A DNA stretch of 64,000 nucleotides from Eutrigla gurnardus (lineage: Eukaryota; Chordata; Actinopteri; Perciformes; Triglidae). How positions within the stretch are numbered: position 1 is the first letter of the stretch; each line of letters opens with the position of its first letter. Positions 1 to 12,443 of this stretch are shown here, piece by piece. The stretch covers positions 16,202,921-16,266,920 of the forward strand of contig OY741282.1 of assembly GCA_963514095.1 (NCBI GenBank). The letters run 5' to 3'. The translations under genes were made by a program, and so were the position numbers. The notes beneath the pieces are model-generated. The model was given only the letters and a program-made list of their open reading frames with translations, ran no database searches and had not been told where the DNA came from.

Positions 1-157
1 TCATGAAGTTTTGACGTGGTACTTATATTTTGAATTCATCAGCCCTTTTTGGTTTGCGCCGAGAACATTATTAGCTGTTCCTGTTATTTTATTTCCCAGG
101 AAACAGCAAGTAGTTTTTGTGTGTGACTCCTGTTTCTCATTGTGTGGTTGTTTTCAG

Positions 158-3100
158 GCTGCTGCTGCCCTTCATGCAGTCCTACGCCCGCTCCGGAGGC
201 TTCTCCATCACGGGCAAGATCAAAACGGCTCTCATAGAGAACGCTATCTACTATGGGACCTACCTGCTCATCTTTGGCTCGCTGCTCATATACGTGGCAG
301 TCCATCCTGAGTGGCACCTGTCCTGGTGAGGAGCTGCAGGCTTCATTCCACCTCACTGTTTATTATTAGTAGTATTATTATTACTATTATTAATATTAGG
401 ATCGGATGAGTTTACATCACTCAACCTCCGGTCTCTGTTATCATCGACTCCTCTCTGGTTGTATAGAAGTCTATGAGAAAACGGTCCTACTTCTCTCTGC
501 TGGCCACCAGGGGGCGACTCCTCTCTGCTTGTATAGAAGTCTATGAGAAAATGGTCCTACTTCTCTCTGCTGGCCACCAGGGGGCGACTCCTCTCTGGTT
601 GTATAGAAGTCTTTGAGAAAATGGTCCTACTTCTCTCTTGATGTATTATCTCAGTAAACATTGTAAACATGAGTTTATGGTCTCAGTCTCTAGTTTCAAC
701 TCTTCTTCAATCCAGCATGATGTTCATTTAGTACATTATGGTCCATTTAGAGTCCACCAGACCAGAAAGCAGGGGATGCTTTAGGGGGCGGGGCTACCTG
801 CTGAAGGAAGTCCCGTGCGGCTGTGTGATGTCATGTGGTTTTGTGATCCAGGTACGAGCTGCAGACCATCGGCATCACGGCAGCCAACACCTGGGGCCTG
901 TTCCTGCTGGTGCTGCTGCTGGGCTACGGCCTGGTGGAGATCCCGCGGTCCTACTGGAACGCCTCACGCCACGGACACCTGCTCATCAAGACCTACTTCA
1001 AGGCGTCCAAGCTGATGACGGAGAAGGCAGACGCCGAGGAGAACCTGGAGGATGTCATGGAGGTGAGCGAGGAACTCCCGTCACACAGGAAGTCTGGCTC
1101 ACGTAAGGGCTTTTTAACCGTCTGTTCTGTTGCAGGAGGTGAGAAAGGTCAGCGAATCCATCAAGTACAACCATCCGCTGAGGAAGTACATCGACACCAT
1201 CCTCAGGAAGGTAAGTGGGACTCTTCAGCAGCAGCTTTCGCTGGTTCACAGAGCAGACCCTGATCCTCTGAGTCTCCTCAGTGTCCTCTGGATTACCAGG
1301 AGAAGATGGGCAGGAACATGGACGACTACGAGGACTTTGATGACAAACAGAATACGTATCCCAGTGAGAAGAGTCTGGTGAAGCTGCACAAACAGGTGAG
1401 AGCAGCGGAGATGTTCCTGGAACAGGATCTGTAGAGTCCCAGCTTCACAGCAGTCCTGTTTCCATTTCAGTATCAATAAAACCCCAATACTCCCCGCCTT
1501 ATTTGTTCTAATCAGGGTTGGTACGGAGGCTGGAAATCCTGGAAAGCACTTGAATTTTAGTATATGTAGTTTACCACAGTTGGAAGGTGCTGGAAAAACA
1601 TGGAAAGGCACCTTGAAATGCTTGAATTGAACTTTGCAGAAGGTGGAGGTTGGACTGATGTAGAAACCGTTCCAGGTTTACCTGTGTGCTTCTGGCTCCA
1701 GGTGATCTACGCGGTTCAGAGACACAACAGGACCCGGGTCCAGTGGCAGATCCTCCTGCAGCAGGCCATCCACCTGGAGGACGTAGCCAAGAACGAAACC
1801 AGTTCAACCCACCAGTTTGTCCACAGCTTCCCGTCCTCAGAGCCGGCCGGCTGGTTCAGCAGATACGTGTACACGCCGACTGTAGGTGGGTTTCACCAGA
1901 ACACTACCACGTTACCATAGCAATGACATGAAGTGTGACAGCATTTAATAAGAACTGGTGTGAGCAGGCTCTAATCAGAGACCAGATGTTCTGATAAAAT
2001 GAGACTCGGCATCTTTTCTGAATCCACCATAATCCACCAGAGAACGTGTTGGAGTCTGGTTTTACCGGGTTTCTCAGGAACAACAAACTCACCCAGAGCT
2101 TTCTACACTTACTGTGGGGTCTTCCTGCTTTCAGCAGCTTTCCCTCATCAACTTTTCACAGAACTCCATCTGGATTTATTATCATTTCTGGTAAGGGTAA
2201 GGGTTTCTGTCTCCCGACTGCAGTACCACTCTCCACCTGTACTGGTACTGATGGGCCAGTGGGGGCGCTGTTTTACAGAAACGTCTTATTAGAGGCTGTT
2301 TAATGTGAAATCTGGTCAATAACTATGGAATAAATCACATGAACTCAAGTGTAGAGACATCAGATGACTGTATATGATGTGTAATTAATATGAAAAAACT
2401 GCTGCGTCCTGTGTCCTCGTACAGAGTGGTACTGGGAGTGTCTCCTGAAGTCCTGGTTCTACCGGCTGCTGTCCGTGGTCCTGAGCATGTTCAGCGTGGC
2501 CGTGGTCTGGTCCGAGTGCACCTTCTTCAGCACCCGCCCGGTCCTGTCCCTGTTTGCTGTGTTCATCCAGCTAGCAGAGAGAGACTACAACTACCTGTAC
2601 ATCGAGGTGAGGCGGCGTCCCATAGACCATCTCCCGTCTGTAACACCGGACACGTGTGATTCATGACGCCTCTTCTCTTCACCAGATGGCGTGCTTCATC
2701 ACCATCTTCTTCCTGTGTACCTGCGTTTACTCCACTGTGTTCCGCATCCGGGTTTTCAACTACTACTACCTGGCCTCCCACCACCAGACCGACGCCTACA
2801 GCCTGCAGTTCAGCGGCATGTAAGCAGCAGGAAGTCCGATTTACACTTTAGCTTTCGCTCACCGTCACTGGACATTGATATGATGTATTATTTGGAATTA
2901 CAGCTAATATGAAACCCAACAATTATACACAAATAGAAAAGTATAATTCACTCTCTTCCCAAGTGATAACGGGATGAATTATGATGATGGATATTTAATG
3001 AAGACTCTTTAACCTGCAGGTTGTTTTGTCGGCTTACGCCTCCTCTGTGTCTGAACTTTCTGGGTCTGATCCACATGGACTCGGCTATCTCACACCAGCA

Positions 3101-4802
3101 GAAGGAGCAGACTGCATACACCTCCGTAAGTCACCTTCAGTCACAGTGGTCCAGGATCAGGTGTGATCCAGCTTCAGTAACAGTCTGTGGTCCGGAATCA
3201 GGTGTGATCCAGCTTCAGTAACAGTCTGTGGTCCGGGATCAGGTGTGATCCAGCTTCAGTAACAGTCTGTGGTCCGGGATCAGGTGTGATCCAGCTCACT
3301 GTGTGGATGTGGTCTGTGTTCCAGATCATGGGGTCGATGCGGGTCCTGTCTTTTATCGCTAATGGCTTCTACATCTACTACCCGATGCTGATCGTGATCC
3401 TCTGTATCGCCACCTACTTCAGGTGAGTTCAAAGACACTCCGTACTTCATAGCTCTGGTGAACACGTGAGGGGATGCTTGAGGGGGCGGGGCTTACCTGC
3501 CGATTGACAGGTCGCTACCAATGCTAGTTAGCTACTAAGATGACTTTAACACTTCACTGTAAAGTTGAACCTTGAACTATAGAAGCTCACTTTGTTAGCA
3601 GCTTCACACCAGAATCCACATGGATCCAGATCCAGTAAGGGTGCTTGTCTGGGTGCCGCTCTGCCCCTCGTGTTCATCAGATCCACCGTCGTTGATGTGA
3701 ATATGGTGCTGCCTGTTGTCTCCTCAGTCTGGGGACTCGCTGCCTGAACCTCTTGGGCTTCCAGCAGTTTGTGGGCGACAGTGAAATGACCTCCGACCTG
3801 ATTGACGAGGGCAAGGAGCTGATCCGACGGGGTAACGAGACTCACGCAGCATGAGCCCCGTTTGTCTGAGCTGCAGATCAACTGAAACCGCTTTGTTTCC
3901 ACAGAGAAGCGGAAACGCCAGCGCATTGAAGACGGAGAGGCCCGACGCAGGGTGAGTAGACTTGGCCGTCTCCAGGTACTTTAAACACAGGGTCCGTACG
4001 GGCCTGGAAATCCTGGAAAACACTTCAATGTTAATGTGGTGTTTCCAAGTTTGAAAAGTGCTTGGATTTAGAACAAAGTGCTTGAAATGTGTGTTCTAGA
4101 GTGCTTGAATGTGACTTTGGAGAAGGTGGAGGAACCCTGAATGGTCTCCATGCTTCCATGTGAACTCCTGAGAGATGCTCTGTGTTGCAGGAGTGGAAGG
4201 AGCGCTATGGCAACCAGAGGGAGGACTACACGGCGAGGAACCGGAGCAGCCATGAGATGAAGGAGACCAGTTACTCCGACGGCGCGCCGGCCGGCGGCAG
4301 CAGACGTAAGTTCTCCTCCGGACGGAGTGCTGCTGCAGTGTGACGTGGACGTGTTGATCAGCTCTCGTCTTCCAACAGAAGCCAAGTATTCTCGCTCCGG
4401 GAGTCGCTCAGAGAGAGACTGCATCGAGCTGCTGCAGGACGCCGAGCCGCTGGACTTCAACGCCGAGTCTCTGACGGAGGACGCTCCGGAGGCCGAGTCC
4501 GGCAGGTCGCAACCACTTCCTGTTTCCTGTTTACACAACAACACAGTATCATGTGTCTATATATGTTTACAGAAAAGTCTTATGAAACGCTGGGATTATC
4601 AAACAAATCTTTATTTTAAAAAAATAACAAAAATAACCTGCCCATACCTACCTACATATCACATATATATCTTTCATTAAACACAATTTCAACAGTCAAA
4701 ATGACATCATTTATGAGTTTTGTGTTTTGCTGTTTCAGACACGCAGGAGGACGATATCTGTCCATGTCTTCGTCTCGGAGCCGGATATTTGACGACGTCT
4801 GA
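158..4802 (+). CDS. lmbrd2: LMBR1 domain-containing protein 2 (5' partial)
   Basis: Multi-pass LMBR1-family membrane protein; in mammals LMBRD2 is linked to GPCR/beta-adrenergic signalling (family knowledge). Exons seen: 158-325, 852-1062, 1136-1210, 1282-1395, 1702-1885, 2425-2606, 2686-2819, 3020-3125, 3325-3422, 3728-3831, 3905-3951, 4191-4305, 4379-4505, 4739-4802. All junctions are GT-AG with compatible phases, giving 575 residues to the TGA. The human protein is about 695 aa, so roughly the first 120 residues lie upstream of the window. Diagnostic stretches are [60 protein letters not shown] and [13 protein letters not shown] near the C-terminus. Several hydrophobic membrane segments precede a charged cytoplasmic tail ([15 protein letters not shown]) and the conserved end SRSRIFDDV. 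Fish may carry two paralogues, so the a/b assignment is open. Confidence 0.95.
445..805 (+). repeat. Dispersed repeat family A, copy 1 (lmbrd2 intron)
   Basis: This copy carries a roughly 65-bp subunit (GTATAGAAGTCTATGAGAAA, then CTGGCCACCAGGGGGCGACT) repeated about three times, followed by a unique tail ending in GGGGATGCTTTAGGGGGCGG. Closely similar sequence occurs at 3465-3605, 16275-16347, 17138-17490 (reverse) and 21088-21450. I do not recognise the family and saw no coding sequence in it. Confidence 0.75.
1514..1660 (+). repeat. Dispersed repeat family D, copy 1
   Basis: Intronic sequence built on GGCTGGAAATCCTGGAAA, GCACTTGAA and a tail like CTTTGCAGAAGGTGGAGG. A second copy lies at 3988-4135 in another lmbrd2 intron, and a reverse fragment lies at about 61235-61278 in hsdl2. 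It resembles a short degenerate non-autonomous element common in fish introns; the class is not determined. Confidence 0.55.
3465..3605 (+). repeat. Dispersed repeat family A, copy 2 (3' part)
   Basis: Contains the GGGGATGCTT-AGGGGGCGGGGCTTACCTGC segment, then GATTGACAGGTC and the 3' extension running to CTCACTTTGTTAGC. The same extension follows the copy at 21088-21450, which helps define the 3' end of the family. Confidence 0.65.
3988..4135 (+). repeat. Dispersed repeat family D, copy 2
   Basis: Starts at GGTCCGTACGGGCCTGGAAA and ends near GACTTTGGAGAAGGTGGAGG. It matches the layout of the copy at 1514-1660 and, like it, sits about 40-55 bp upstream of an lmbrd2 splice acceptor. Confidence 0.55.
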
Positions 4803-5750
4803 CTGGGGAGGATAAATCTATAAATCAGAAGAGGAGCCATAAACTGGAACGCCGCTGTCAACAGGAAGTGAATGTACCACATGACTCATGAACTCATCTC
4901 CCAGGATACATGGTAAATTAAAACAGGTCACACGTATCAGGAAATCATTTCTCTGCATCGTTTGGATGAAGGCACTTTGAAGGCATATTAACACTGTAAG
5001 TCACATAAAGTCTCACTGATCCTGAGTCAGTCAATGCATGTCTGAGTCTGAGCATGCTCAGTACGTCTGCATGTCTGAGTCTGAGCATGCTCAGTACGTC
5101 TGCAGGTCAACACATCACTTTAGTGAAGGTCCATGAAATGAAGTAGTTTATTTATGTTTTGTATTAATTTATCAGTATGTTACCATGGAGACAGGATTCC
5201 TGAACGTCAGTAGCTTCCACACGACTGCTAATACAATCTGTAATAGTCTGAGACTCATGAACTATTAATCTCTCATTATATTCAAAATAATCTGATTCTT
5301 TAAATCCGTCCGTCTGGATTCATGAGGTCTTCAGACCCAACAATAATAATAAGTTTAACTGAGACTCCACTCCCTGTTCAGACTCCCAGTAACACCAGTC
5401 TGACCAGTTGGGGGTTAGCTGCCTTGCTTAAAGGCAATCAATATAAAGAGTTGATTTAGTTACATTTCATACGATGAGTCGTGTATTAATTACAAATAGT
5501 TTTGTCATTTTTTGCCACCATACTTTACTGCTTTGTGTTTGTTTCAATGTCACAGAAATTATGTGATTGTTGTCGTCTTTTTCTACTTTCAGCTAAAATG
5601 GTTTCCAAATGTGCAATTTAAAAAGTGCTGCAGCCTTGTCTCCTAAACTACGTTAAACTCAACTAAACTTCACTCTCAGCTGGGTTTCCATGGAAACAGA
5701 CTTTAGTCTGGACCAAGCAGTGTCAGAAACAAAACACATGCTGCAAAACT

Positions 5751-6375
5751 ATAGTTAGGTTTAGACGACCGAACCACGTAGTTAGGTTTAGACGACCGAA
5801 CCACGTAGTTAGGTTTAGACGACTGAACCACGTAGTTAGGTTTAGACGACCGAACCACGTAGTTAGGTTTAGACGACCGAACCACGTAGTTAGGTTTAGA
5901 CGACCGAACCACGTAGTTAGGTTTAGACGACCGAACCACGTAGTTAGGTTTAGACCACAAACTACGTAGTTAGGTTGAGACCACAAACTACGTAGTTAGG
6001 TTGAGACCACAAACACTACGTAGTTAGGTCGAGACCACAAACACTACGTAGTTAGGTCGAGACCACACACACTACGTAGTTAGGTCGAGACCACACACAC
6101 ACTACGTAGTTAGGTCGAGACCACACACACACTACGTAGTTAGGTCGAGACCACACACACTACGTAGTTAGGTTGAGACCACACACACACACTACGTAGC
6201 TGGGTTGAGACCACACACACTACGTAGTTAGGTTGAGACCACACACACTACGTAGTTAGGTTGAGACCACAAACTACGTAGTTAGGTTGAGACCACAAAC
6301 TACGTAGTTAGGTTGAGAGGACTGAACCACGTAGTTAGGTTGAGACGACTGAACCACGTAGTGCGGTCGAGGCGA
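5751..6375. repeat. 27-bp minisatellite, family C
   Basis: About 23 tandem units based on ACGTAGTTAGG, TTTAGACGACC, GAACC. They drift along the array into units with GAGACCACACACAC and a variable CA stretch. The TTAG-TTTAGACGAC core is shared with the 24-bp arrays at 41275-41680 and 45185-46440, so these arrays look related. The period is a multiple of three, which keeps reading frames open; those frames are not considered genes. Confidence 0.85.
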
Positions 6376-7315
6376 CTTCTCAGACTATTTGTGATGCGTA
6401 AAGAACAAACGTATTCCACCAGAAAACAAGTTTCCGTTGATGCATGATTGAAAATGTGGTTTGGTTTGGTGAACGCAGCTTTGAGGACAGCAGGCTGCAC
6501 GTTTGTTTCATTCAATGTAAATACAGAAGTATAACAGAAGTGACCTTTAAAGGGCCAGACCGGTGTTTTTACTCTTTTGTCTTCATTAGCTTCTTTCCAT
6601 TCACCTCACTCCGCTGTGAAGTTCAACTCAGACTGTCCAACGGTCCTCCACCTCCCTGGATCGGACAAGTACATAGATACCTAGCTAACAAGCTACCTGG
6701 ATATGACAACTAACAGACACTATTTTCTTTTGTACTGGTCACATGACCTCTGTGAACAGTTGTCCGCTTACTCGTGTTCTATTTCTATGTAGCTTACCTT
6801 AGCTTAGCACAAAGACTGTAAACGAGTGTAAACTACTAGCCTAGCTCCGTCTGAAGGGACAACCAGATGCTGGTTGGATGATTTTCTGAACGGAGCCATG
6901 AAAACACGTCGCTGTGCCTTTTTAGAAAATGTTTGATTTGTAGTAAATGGAGGAAAAACACGGGTGTGGTCCTTTAAATCAGTTCAGCATGTAGCGTTCT
7001 GGTGTGGATGAAGAGTTCCTGCTGGCAGGTGAATGAAGTTTATCATGAGGAGGAAACTGACCTGAGAACAGTGGCTGTGTATATATGTATGATAATCTTT
7101 TTGTATTGTATGGACTCGTTAATTCACCACGTCGAAGTTACTTTTTATTTATTGTTCGCTGTAACTCTCCCTCACACTCTGTCTCCTACTGATTCTGCTT
7201 ATCTGAATATTTATTGATCTCTTTGCTGTAGTGAATTATTAAGAGAAGAGATGATGTCATGTTTCCCTGCTGCCAGTGTTGTGTCAATAAAAGTGATATT
7301 ACAGACATCAAGTGT

Positions 7316-7446
7316 TTTCACTCACTCACTCACTCACTCACTCACTCACTCACTCACTCACTCACTCACTCACTCACTCACTCACTCACTCACTCACTCA
7401 CTCACACACACACACACACACACATACACACACACACACACACACA
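7316..7446. repeat. (TCAC)n and (CA)n microsatellite
   Basis: About 21 tandem TCAC units pass directly into a CA-dinucleotide tract with one T interruption. Confidence 0.95.
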
Positions 7447-8047
7447 GAGGTGTTGTTCTGTCATTCAATTCAACTTTATTTATAAAGTTCCACATCATAA
7501 CAGAAGAGCAGTGACACCTTTCAGGTGGACCAGGTGTAGACCGCCTACCATGAGCAGAACCAGGATCTGTGTGAGCCCCCAAAGCGTCCTTAAACTTAAC
7601 ACACAGTCTGCCTAGAAGAGGTGGACGTCGTCATGGTGACCCGACGGTTGGTGGACTACAGTTCTGAAATCTCCAGTGCAGCATCTTGGATTCTTGCCAC
7701 CAGTGAAGGAAGTGACCATATTTGGACTGTGGAGGAGCGACGGGTGGATATGATGAACACGATGAATATGTAATAACTGTCTTCGGTATTCTGAATGTCT
7801 AATATACTTTATTATGCAATAACCTTTATATAGAAATAACATCACTATTATGATTTATCAGCAGGCAATTACAATTAAATGTCTATTGCAATACATGAAT
7901 ATATGATAACATTAATATTACACTAATGGCTACAGTCTCATTAATAGCCCACCCCCCTCAGACACCTGCAGCTCTCGTCGGCGTGATAAGTCAAGTCAAG
8001 TCTAGACCATCCTGAACAAGGCTAGTGACGACGTCTCCATGTTTGTG

Positions 8048-8121
8048 GTTACCATGGTAACCGGACAGCGAGGGGCGCTGTTGGCTCCCGGCGTCTCCGT
8101 GTTTGTGGTTACCATGGTAAC
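8048..8121. promoter_or_regulatory. Two RFX X-box palindromes upstream of cfap53
   Basis: GTTACCATGGTAAC occurs exactly at 8048-8061 and again at 8108-8121. Each is a perfect 14-bp palindrome that fits the RFX-factor X-box consensus (GTNRCC, short spacer, RGYAAC). They sit in a 60-bp tandem duplication whose copies share CATGTTTGTG or CGTGTTTGTG before the site. The second ends 87 bp before the predicted cfap53 start codon. RFX factors drive ciliary genes in vertebrates, which fits the function of cfap53. Use as a promoter element is inferred. Confidence 0.6.
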
Positions 8122-8208
8122 CGGCCCTCCCCCCTGTCTTGCGCCTGAAAGTTCCGGTGCTGATGGAAGAGTTCGTCTCCGCTGTGATAATTCATCGTAG
8201 AGTTTAAA

Positions 8209-9007
8209 ATGCTGCTGAGTGAAAGAAGAAGAACAAGATGTCGGGAGTTCACGGGACCGACGCCTCACTCCGTCGCTGTGGTGAGTCTCACGGAGATCGC
8301 AGGGCGCTAGGGAGCTAGGGCGCTGGTCATCTAGGAGCTAGGGAGGTAGGGCGCTAGGGAGCTAGGCAGCTAGGAGGTAGGGAGCTAGGGGCTAGGCAGC
8401 TAGGAGCTAGGGAGGTAGGGCGCTCGGGAGGTAGCTACATAGCTACGTAGCCCGTTAGAAGATAGCGAGCTAGGTGGCTAACCGTATATGAGCTAGTTAG
8501 CATGTGGCTGTTTAAAGTCCTAAAGCTTAATTCAACAAAACAGTTAAAAACTGCTTTGATTTTATCCATTTGTAATAAAACACAACTATTAAGAAACATA
8601 AACACAGACAAGAAGAAACAGACAAACCACAATAACTAACACAATAAAACAACACAAATATTAATGTCATCACACATGTAATTAATTAATCAAGTAGTAG
8701 TAGTTGTAGTCGTAGTATTGAATATAGTTAATCAGGTAGTAGTAGTAGTATTGAATGTAGTTAATCAGGTTGTCTGTATAATGCCAACAGCCATTTAGAC
8801 CGTTAGAATCAGGAGTAGTAGTAGTAGTATTGGTAGTTTTTGTAGTCATAGTATTGTAGTATTGGTAGTATTGGTTGTTTGGGTCGTCATAGTATTGTAG
8901 TATTGGTAGTAGTAGTAGTAGTAGTACTGTAGTAGTAGTAGTACTTTTACCTCAGGGTGAGTTGATGTTCTGTCGATGTTCCGGTTCGTCTGGTTTCTCT
9001 GGTATTG

Positions 9008-9049
<42 letters not shown>

Positions 9050-11357
9050 TTGGTAGTATTGGTAGAATAAAGTTTTGGAAGCTGAAGAGTCTGAGATTTC
9101 TGAGATTTCCTGCAACATTAAACAAACTGCAGACTAATATCAGTGATGGACACGCTTGCTTCAGTCTTGTATTCTCATATTTAACTACAGAGAGCCAAGT
9201 TCCCGTCATCGAGGTCTGCAGACCTGCTGGTCCTGGACAGACAGAAACAGGACACCATGCGCGACCAGGTCCTGGACTTCACCAAGTCCCAGCAGTCCTG
9301 CAACATCAAGGCGTCGTGGCTGAAAAGTTCAGACCGCCGGTTCCTGCGAGGGGCCGTGGAGAGACAAGTCCAGGCTGCTCTGGACCAGCAGGAGGTCTGC
9401 ATGGACCAGAGGAGGGACAGGTGGGTCTGTGGGGCCCCCCCATCTGGTTTCAGGGTCTCATTAGTACCTTCACTCAAGGACTGGATCTGAGGAGGATCTG
9501 ATCTCCCTGTCCCACCTGTCTGTCTCCAACTGTCTGTCCCACCTGTCTGTCTCCACCTTCCTCTCCCATCTGTCTGTCCCCACCTGTCTGTCTCCACCTT
9601 CCTCTCCCACCTGTCTGTCTCCACCTTTCTCTCCCACCTGTCTGTCTCCACCTTCCTCTCCCACCTGTCTGTCTCCACCTTTCTCTCCCACCTGTCTGTC
9701 CTTCCTCTCCCACCTGTCTGTCTCCACCTTTCTCTCCCACCTGTCTGTCTCCACCTTCCTCTCCCACCTGTCTGTCTCCACATTTCTCTCCCACCTGTCT
9801 GTCCCAGGCTTCGTCTCCTGCTGGAGACGGAGGAGCAGCAGCTCCTGCAGGAGATGGAGGGGAAGATGGAGACTTCGTTGGAGAGACAGGAGAAGATGAG
9901 AGAGCGAACGAGAGTGCTGAGAGAGCGGAGAGAGATGGAGAGACAGCAGCTGGTGTCAGACAAGCTGGAGCAGCTGTTCAGGTACACACACCTGGCTGTT
10001 CCTCTTCCTGGAGACTTTCACAGTAAAAGCCTCACAGCCGCCGCTTCAGAGTTTATTTACTGATTTACATGATTTACCTGAGTACTACGTCTCCCTGAGA
10101 GCAGTGTGTACTAGTACTGCAGTCTAACCCCTGAGTACTACGTCTCCCAGAGAGCAGTGTGAGGAGCTGCGCGGTGCTCAGGTGCATCTCAGGCAGCAGC
10201 AGCTGAGTGTGGAGCGGGCGGCCCAGCTGAGGACCCGGCAGCAGCAGCGGCAGCAAGAGGAGGAGGAGGAGGAGGTGTTCACTGGACTGTGGGCGGCCGA
10301 CCAACGGGCCAAAGAGGAGAGAGAGACGGGGAGACGGAGGAGCCAGCAGCAGAGACAGCAGCAGCAGCTGGACGTCCTCAGGAGACAGGTGGAGGGGGCG
10401 GAGCAGCGGAGACGGGAGGACAGACAGCTGAGGGAGGAGGAGGCCCGGCTCAGGTCTGTATGCACCACATCATTACAGATTCTATATATTATATCTTATT
10501 ATTAAATACCAGCTCTGAAATGTTTTACTTTGAAAATCAAAGTTGATCAGTCTAATCGGGTTACATTCTGTCAGTCATGTGACCCCCACAGTTCTGAATG
10601 AGATGAATCTAAATGATCTGACATGTCCCTCTGCTGCGTCTGCTCTGACCTGCGTCTGCTCTGACCTGCATCTGCTCTGACCTGCATCTGCTCTGCAGCT
10701 GCAGCAGCAGGACATGCAGCGGCTGCAGCTGCAGCGTGAGCAGCAGCAGGCCCTCCAGGACCGGCAGACCAGGAGGCAGCAGCTGGACCGGGGTCTACGA
10801 CTAAAGATGAAGCGTCTGGCCAGAGAGCAGCAGGACGAGCTGCAGCTGGACATGAACATCCTGCAGACGCTGCTCCAACAGGAAGTCGACGAGAAGCAGG
10901 AAGCTGCTCAGAGGAAGGTAAAGAGGGTGACACACACCGGCCTGATTAAAGGTGTACTTCCTATAAGATGTGGCAAAAAAACACTCGAATGATTCTACAA
11001 GTCCTGACATTGGATACGATCATTCAAACATGTTAATAAATATTGAAGAGGTCGTTAGAGGCCACTGTTAAAGGATCAGTGTGTAGATCTAGTGACACCT
11101 AGTGGTGACGCTGCAGATTGAGCCAGCCCATTATTTACATGTCAAGTGTCCTGTTGAGAGTGCTTCATTCGGTTTCATCACAACAAACTGGAAGGAGTCC
11201 AGTAGAAACAGTAGTTACTGATACTGACCAGCAGGGGGTGGCAGAGTGAGTGCTGGTGGCTCCAGCAACTGTAATGACTGTTAGAATCAATGTAGGAGGA
11301 GACATAAGATATAAATCACATCTGTCATATATATATATATATATATATTTATATATT

Positions 11358-11423
<66 letters not shown>

Positions 11424-11752
11424 TTATAAGGTGAAGTGAGTGATGAGCTTGTAAATGAACATTCAGGCTGAGCTGCGTGAGGAGCAGAGGAGGTACCGCC
11501 AGCATCTATCTGAGGAGCTGCAGCAGCGGAGGAGGGAGGAGGAGGAGTCGGAGCAGCTGATGGAGGAGAACTTGAAGGCGGTCTGGGCTAAGAGGGAGCA
11601 GCAGAGCCGGCTGCAGAGAGACGCCAGAAACCGGCTGATGGAGGAGGTGATGGAGGCTCGGAGTCTGCAGATCCAACACAAACGTGAGCAGACGACATAT
11701 ATATATATATATATATAAACACACATATTATATAATAGTCACTGTCCTCATG

Positions 11753-11788
<36 letters not shown>

Positions 11789-12243
11789 TGGACCTGAACA
11801 TCCAGAAACAGAAGGAGTTGTCCAAAGAGAAAGAGGAGCTGAGCAGACTGATGGAGGAGATGAAGCTGACGGAGGAGGAGGAGAAGAGACTGTGAGTTTG
11901 TTCACCTGTATTCCTGTCACTAGGACATCACATCCTGTCACTGTGGTCTCCTGACCTGGTCTTTGCTGGTCCTTCCAGTCAGAAGAAGAGCTCTGAAGTG
12001 TACCAGGTGGACCTGAAGGCTCAGATGAAGCAGCAGCAGGACCTTCGGTGTGAGCAGAGCCTTCAAGCCGAGAGGGAGCACCAGAAGGGTCTGGTCCTGC
12101 AGGAGCTCTACACCCAGAAGAAAGAGGAGATCCTGTCCAGGCCTACGTCCCACACCACCGCCCCCCATCCATTCAGACGAGCAGAGGGATCCAGGTCTGC
12201 CAGACCCCGGCTCACATGGACGACGCATCCAAACTCACTCTGA
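8209..12243 (+). CDS. cfap53: Cilia- and flagella-associated protein 53 (CCDC11)
   Basis: Coiled-coil protein of motile and nodal cilia and centriolar satellites, needed for left-right patterning (family knowledge). Exons: 8209-8280, 9191-9420, 9808-9981, 10151-10457, 10699-10917, 11467-11683, 11789-11891, 11979-12243, giving 528 aa (human 514). The start ATG at 8209 is chosen because exon 1 encodes GPTPHSVAV, matching the N-terminal GPTP region of the family, and splices in phase to RAKFP. Conserved landmarks are DKLEQLFREQCEELR and the long run of E, R and Q residues. The 10457 donor (GTATGC) was preferred over GTCTGT four bases upstream because only it keeps the frame with exon 5. Q/E-rich stretches in exon 4 are likely length-variable. 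The last exon ends in a divergent, low-similarity tail. Confidence 0.93.
8285..9062. repeat. Low-complexity DNA in cfap53 intron 1
   Basis: First a GGGAGCTAGGGCGCTAGG-type repeat (8295-8440), then interspersed GTAGTAGT trinucleotide tracts between 8690 and 9062. No exon was detected between 8281 and 9190. Confidence 0.85.
9500..9805. repeat. Minisatellite CCACCTGTCTGTCTCCACCT in cfap53 intron 2
   Basis: About 12 units of roughly 24 bp fill nearly the whole intron between the exons ending at 9420 and starting at 9808. The last unit runs directly into the CCCAG acceptor, so the array itself supplies the pyrimidine tract of the splice site. Long antisense frames (RQVGEEGGD-type) across it are repeat artefacts. 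Confidence 0.9.
11326..11428. repeat. (TA)n microsatellite in cfap53 intron 5
   Basis: About 100 bp of alternating AT ending 38 bp before the exon at 11467. A shorter TA tract (11696-11717) and a GT tract (11753-11787) fill much of the next intron. Confidence 0.9.
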
Positions 12244-12437
12244 TGTTCCTGTTCCTGACTCACACAGAGCTCATAATAGAATCATTGAATCAAAGTCATC
12301 CAATTAAATATGAGGGTGAAGGTCAGTTATTCAACACCTGTAAGCAGCTAACAAACAGGAAGATGGACCAAGTCCTCCCAGGTCAGCAGGGTTCATCCTG
12401 AGGGGAGCATGAATGTCCATGTGTCAGTCTGGACCCA

Positions 12438-12443
12438 AATAAA
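12438..12443 (+). terminator. Polyadenylation signal of cfap53
   Basis: AATAAA lies 195 bp after the cfap53 stop codon and is followed by a GTGTGAGTGTGTGG stretch of the kind seen in downstream elements. This is the most likely 3' end of the transcript. Confidence 0.65.

Larger units (their letters stand above)
4803..8208. other. lmbrd2-cfap53 intergenic region / probable lmbrd2 3' UTR
   Basis: No spliced coding exon was recognised here. The first part is probably lmbrd2 3' UTR. An AATAAA at about 7285 followed by GT-rich sequence could end a long transcript, though this is unproven. The region holds a 27-bp minisatellite (5751-6375), a (TCAC)n(CA)n microsatellite (7316-7446) and the presumed cfap53 promoter with paired X-boxes (8048-8121). 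Remaining sequence is ordinary AT-rich spacer. Confidence 0.6.

Noticed and set aside
9181..9987. 268-codon minus-strand frame with RWRQTGGRE repeats
   Set aside because: It is antisense to cfap53 exons plus the intron 2 minisatellite.
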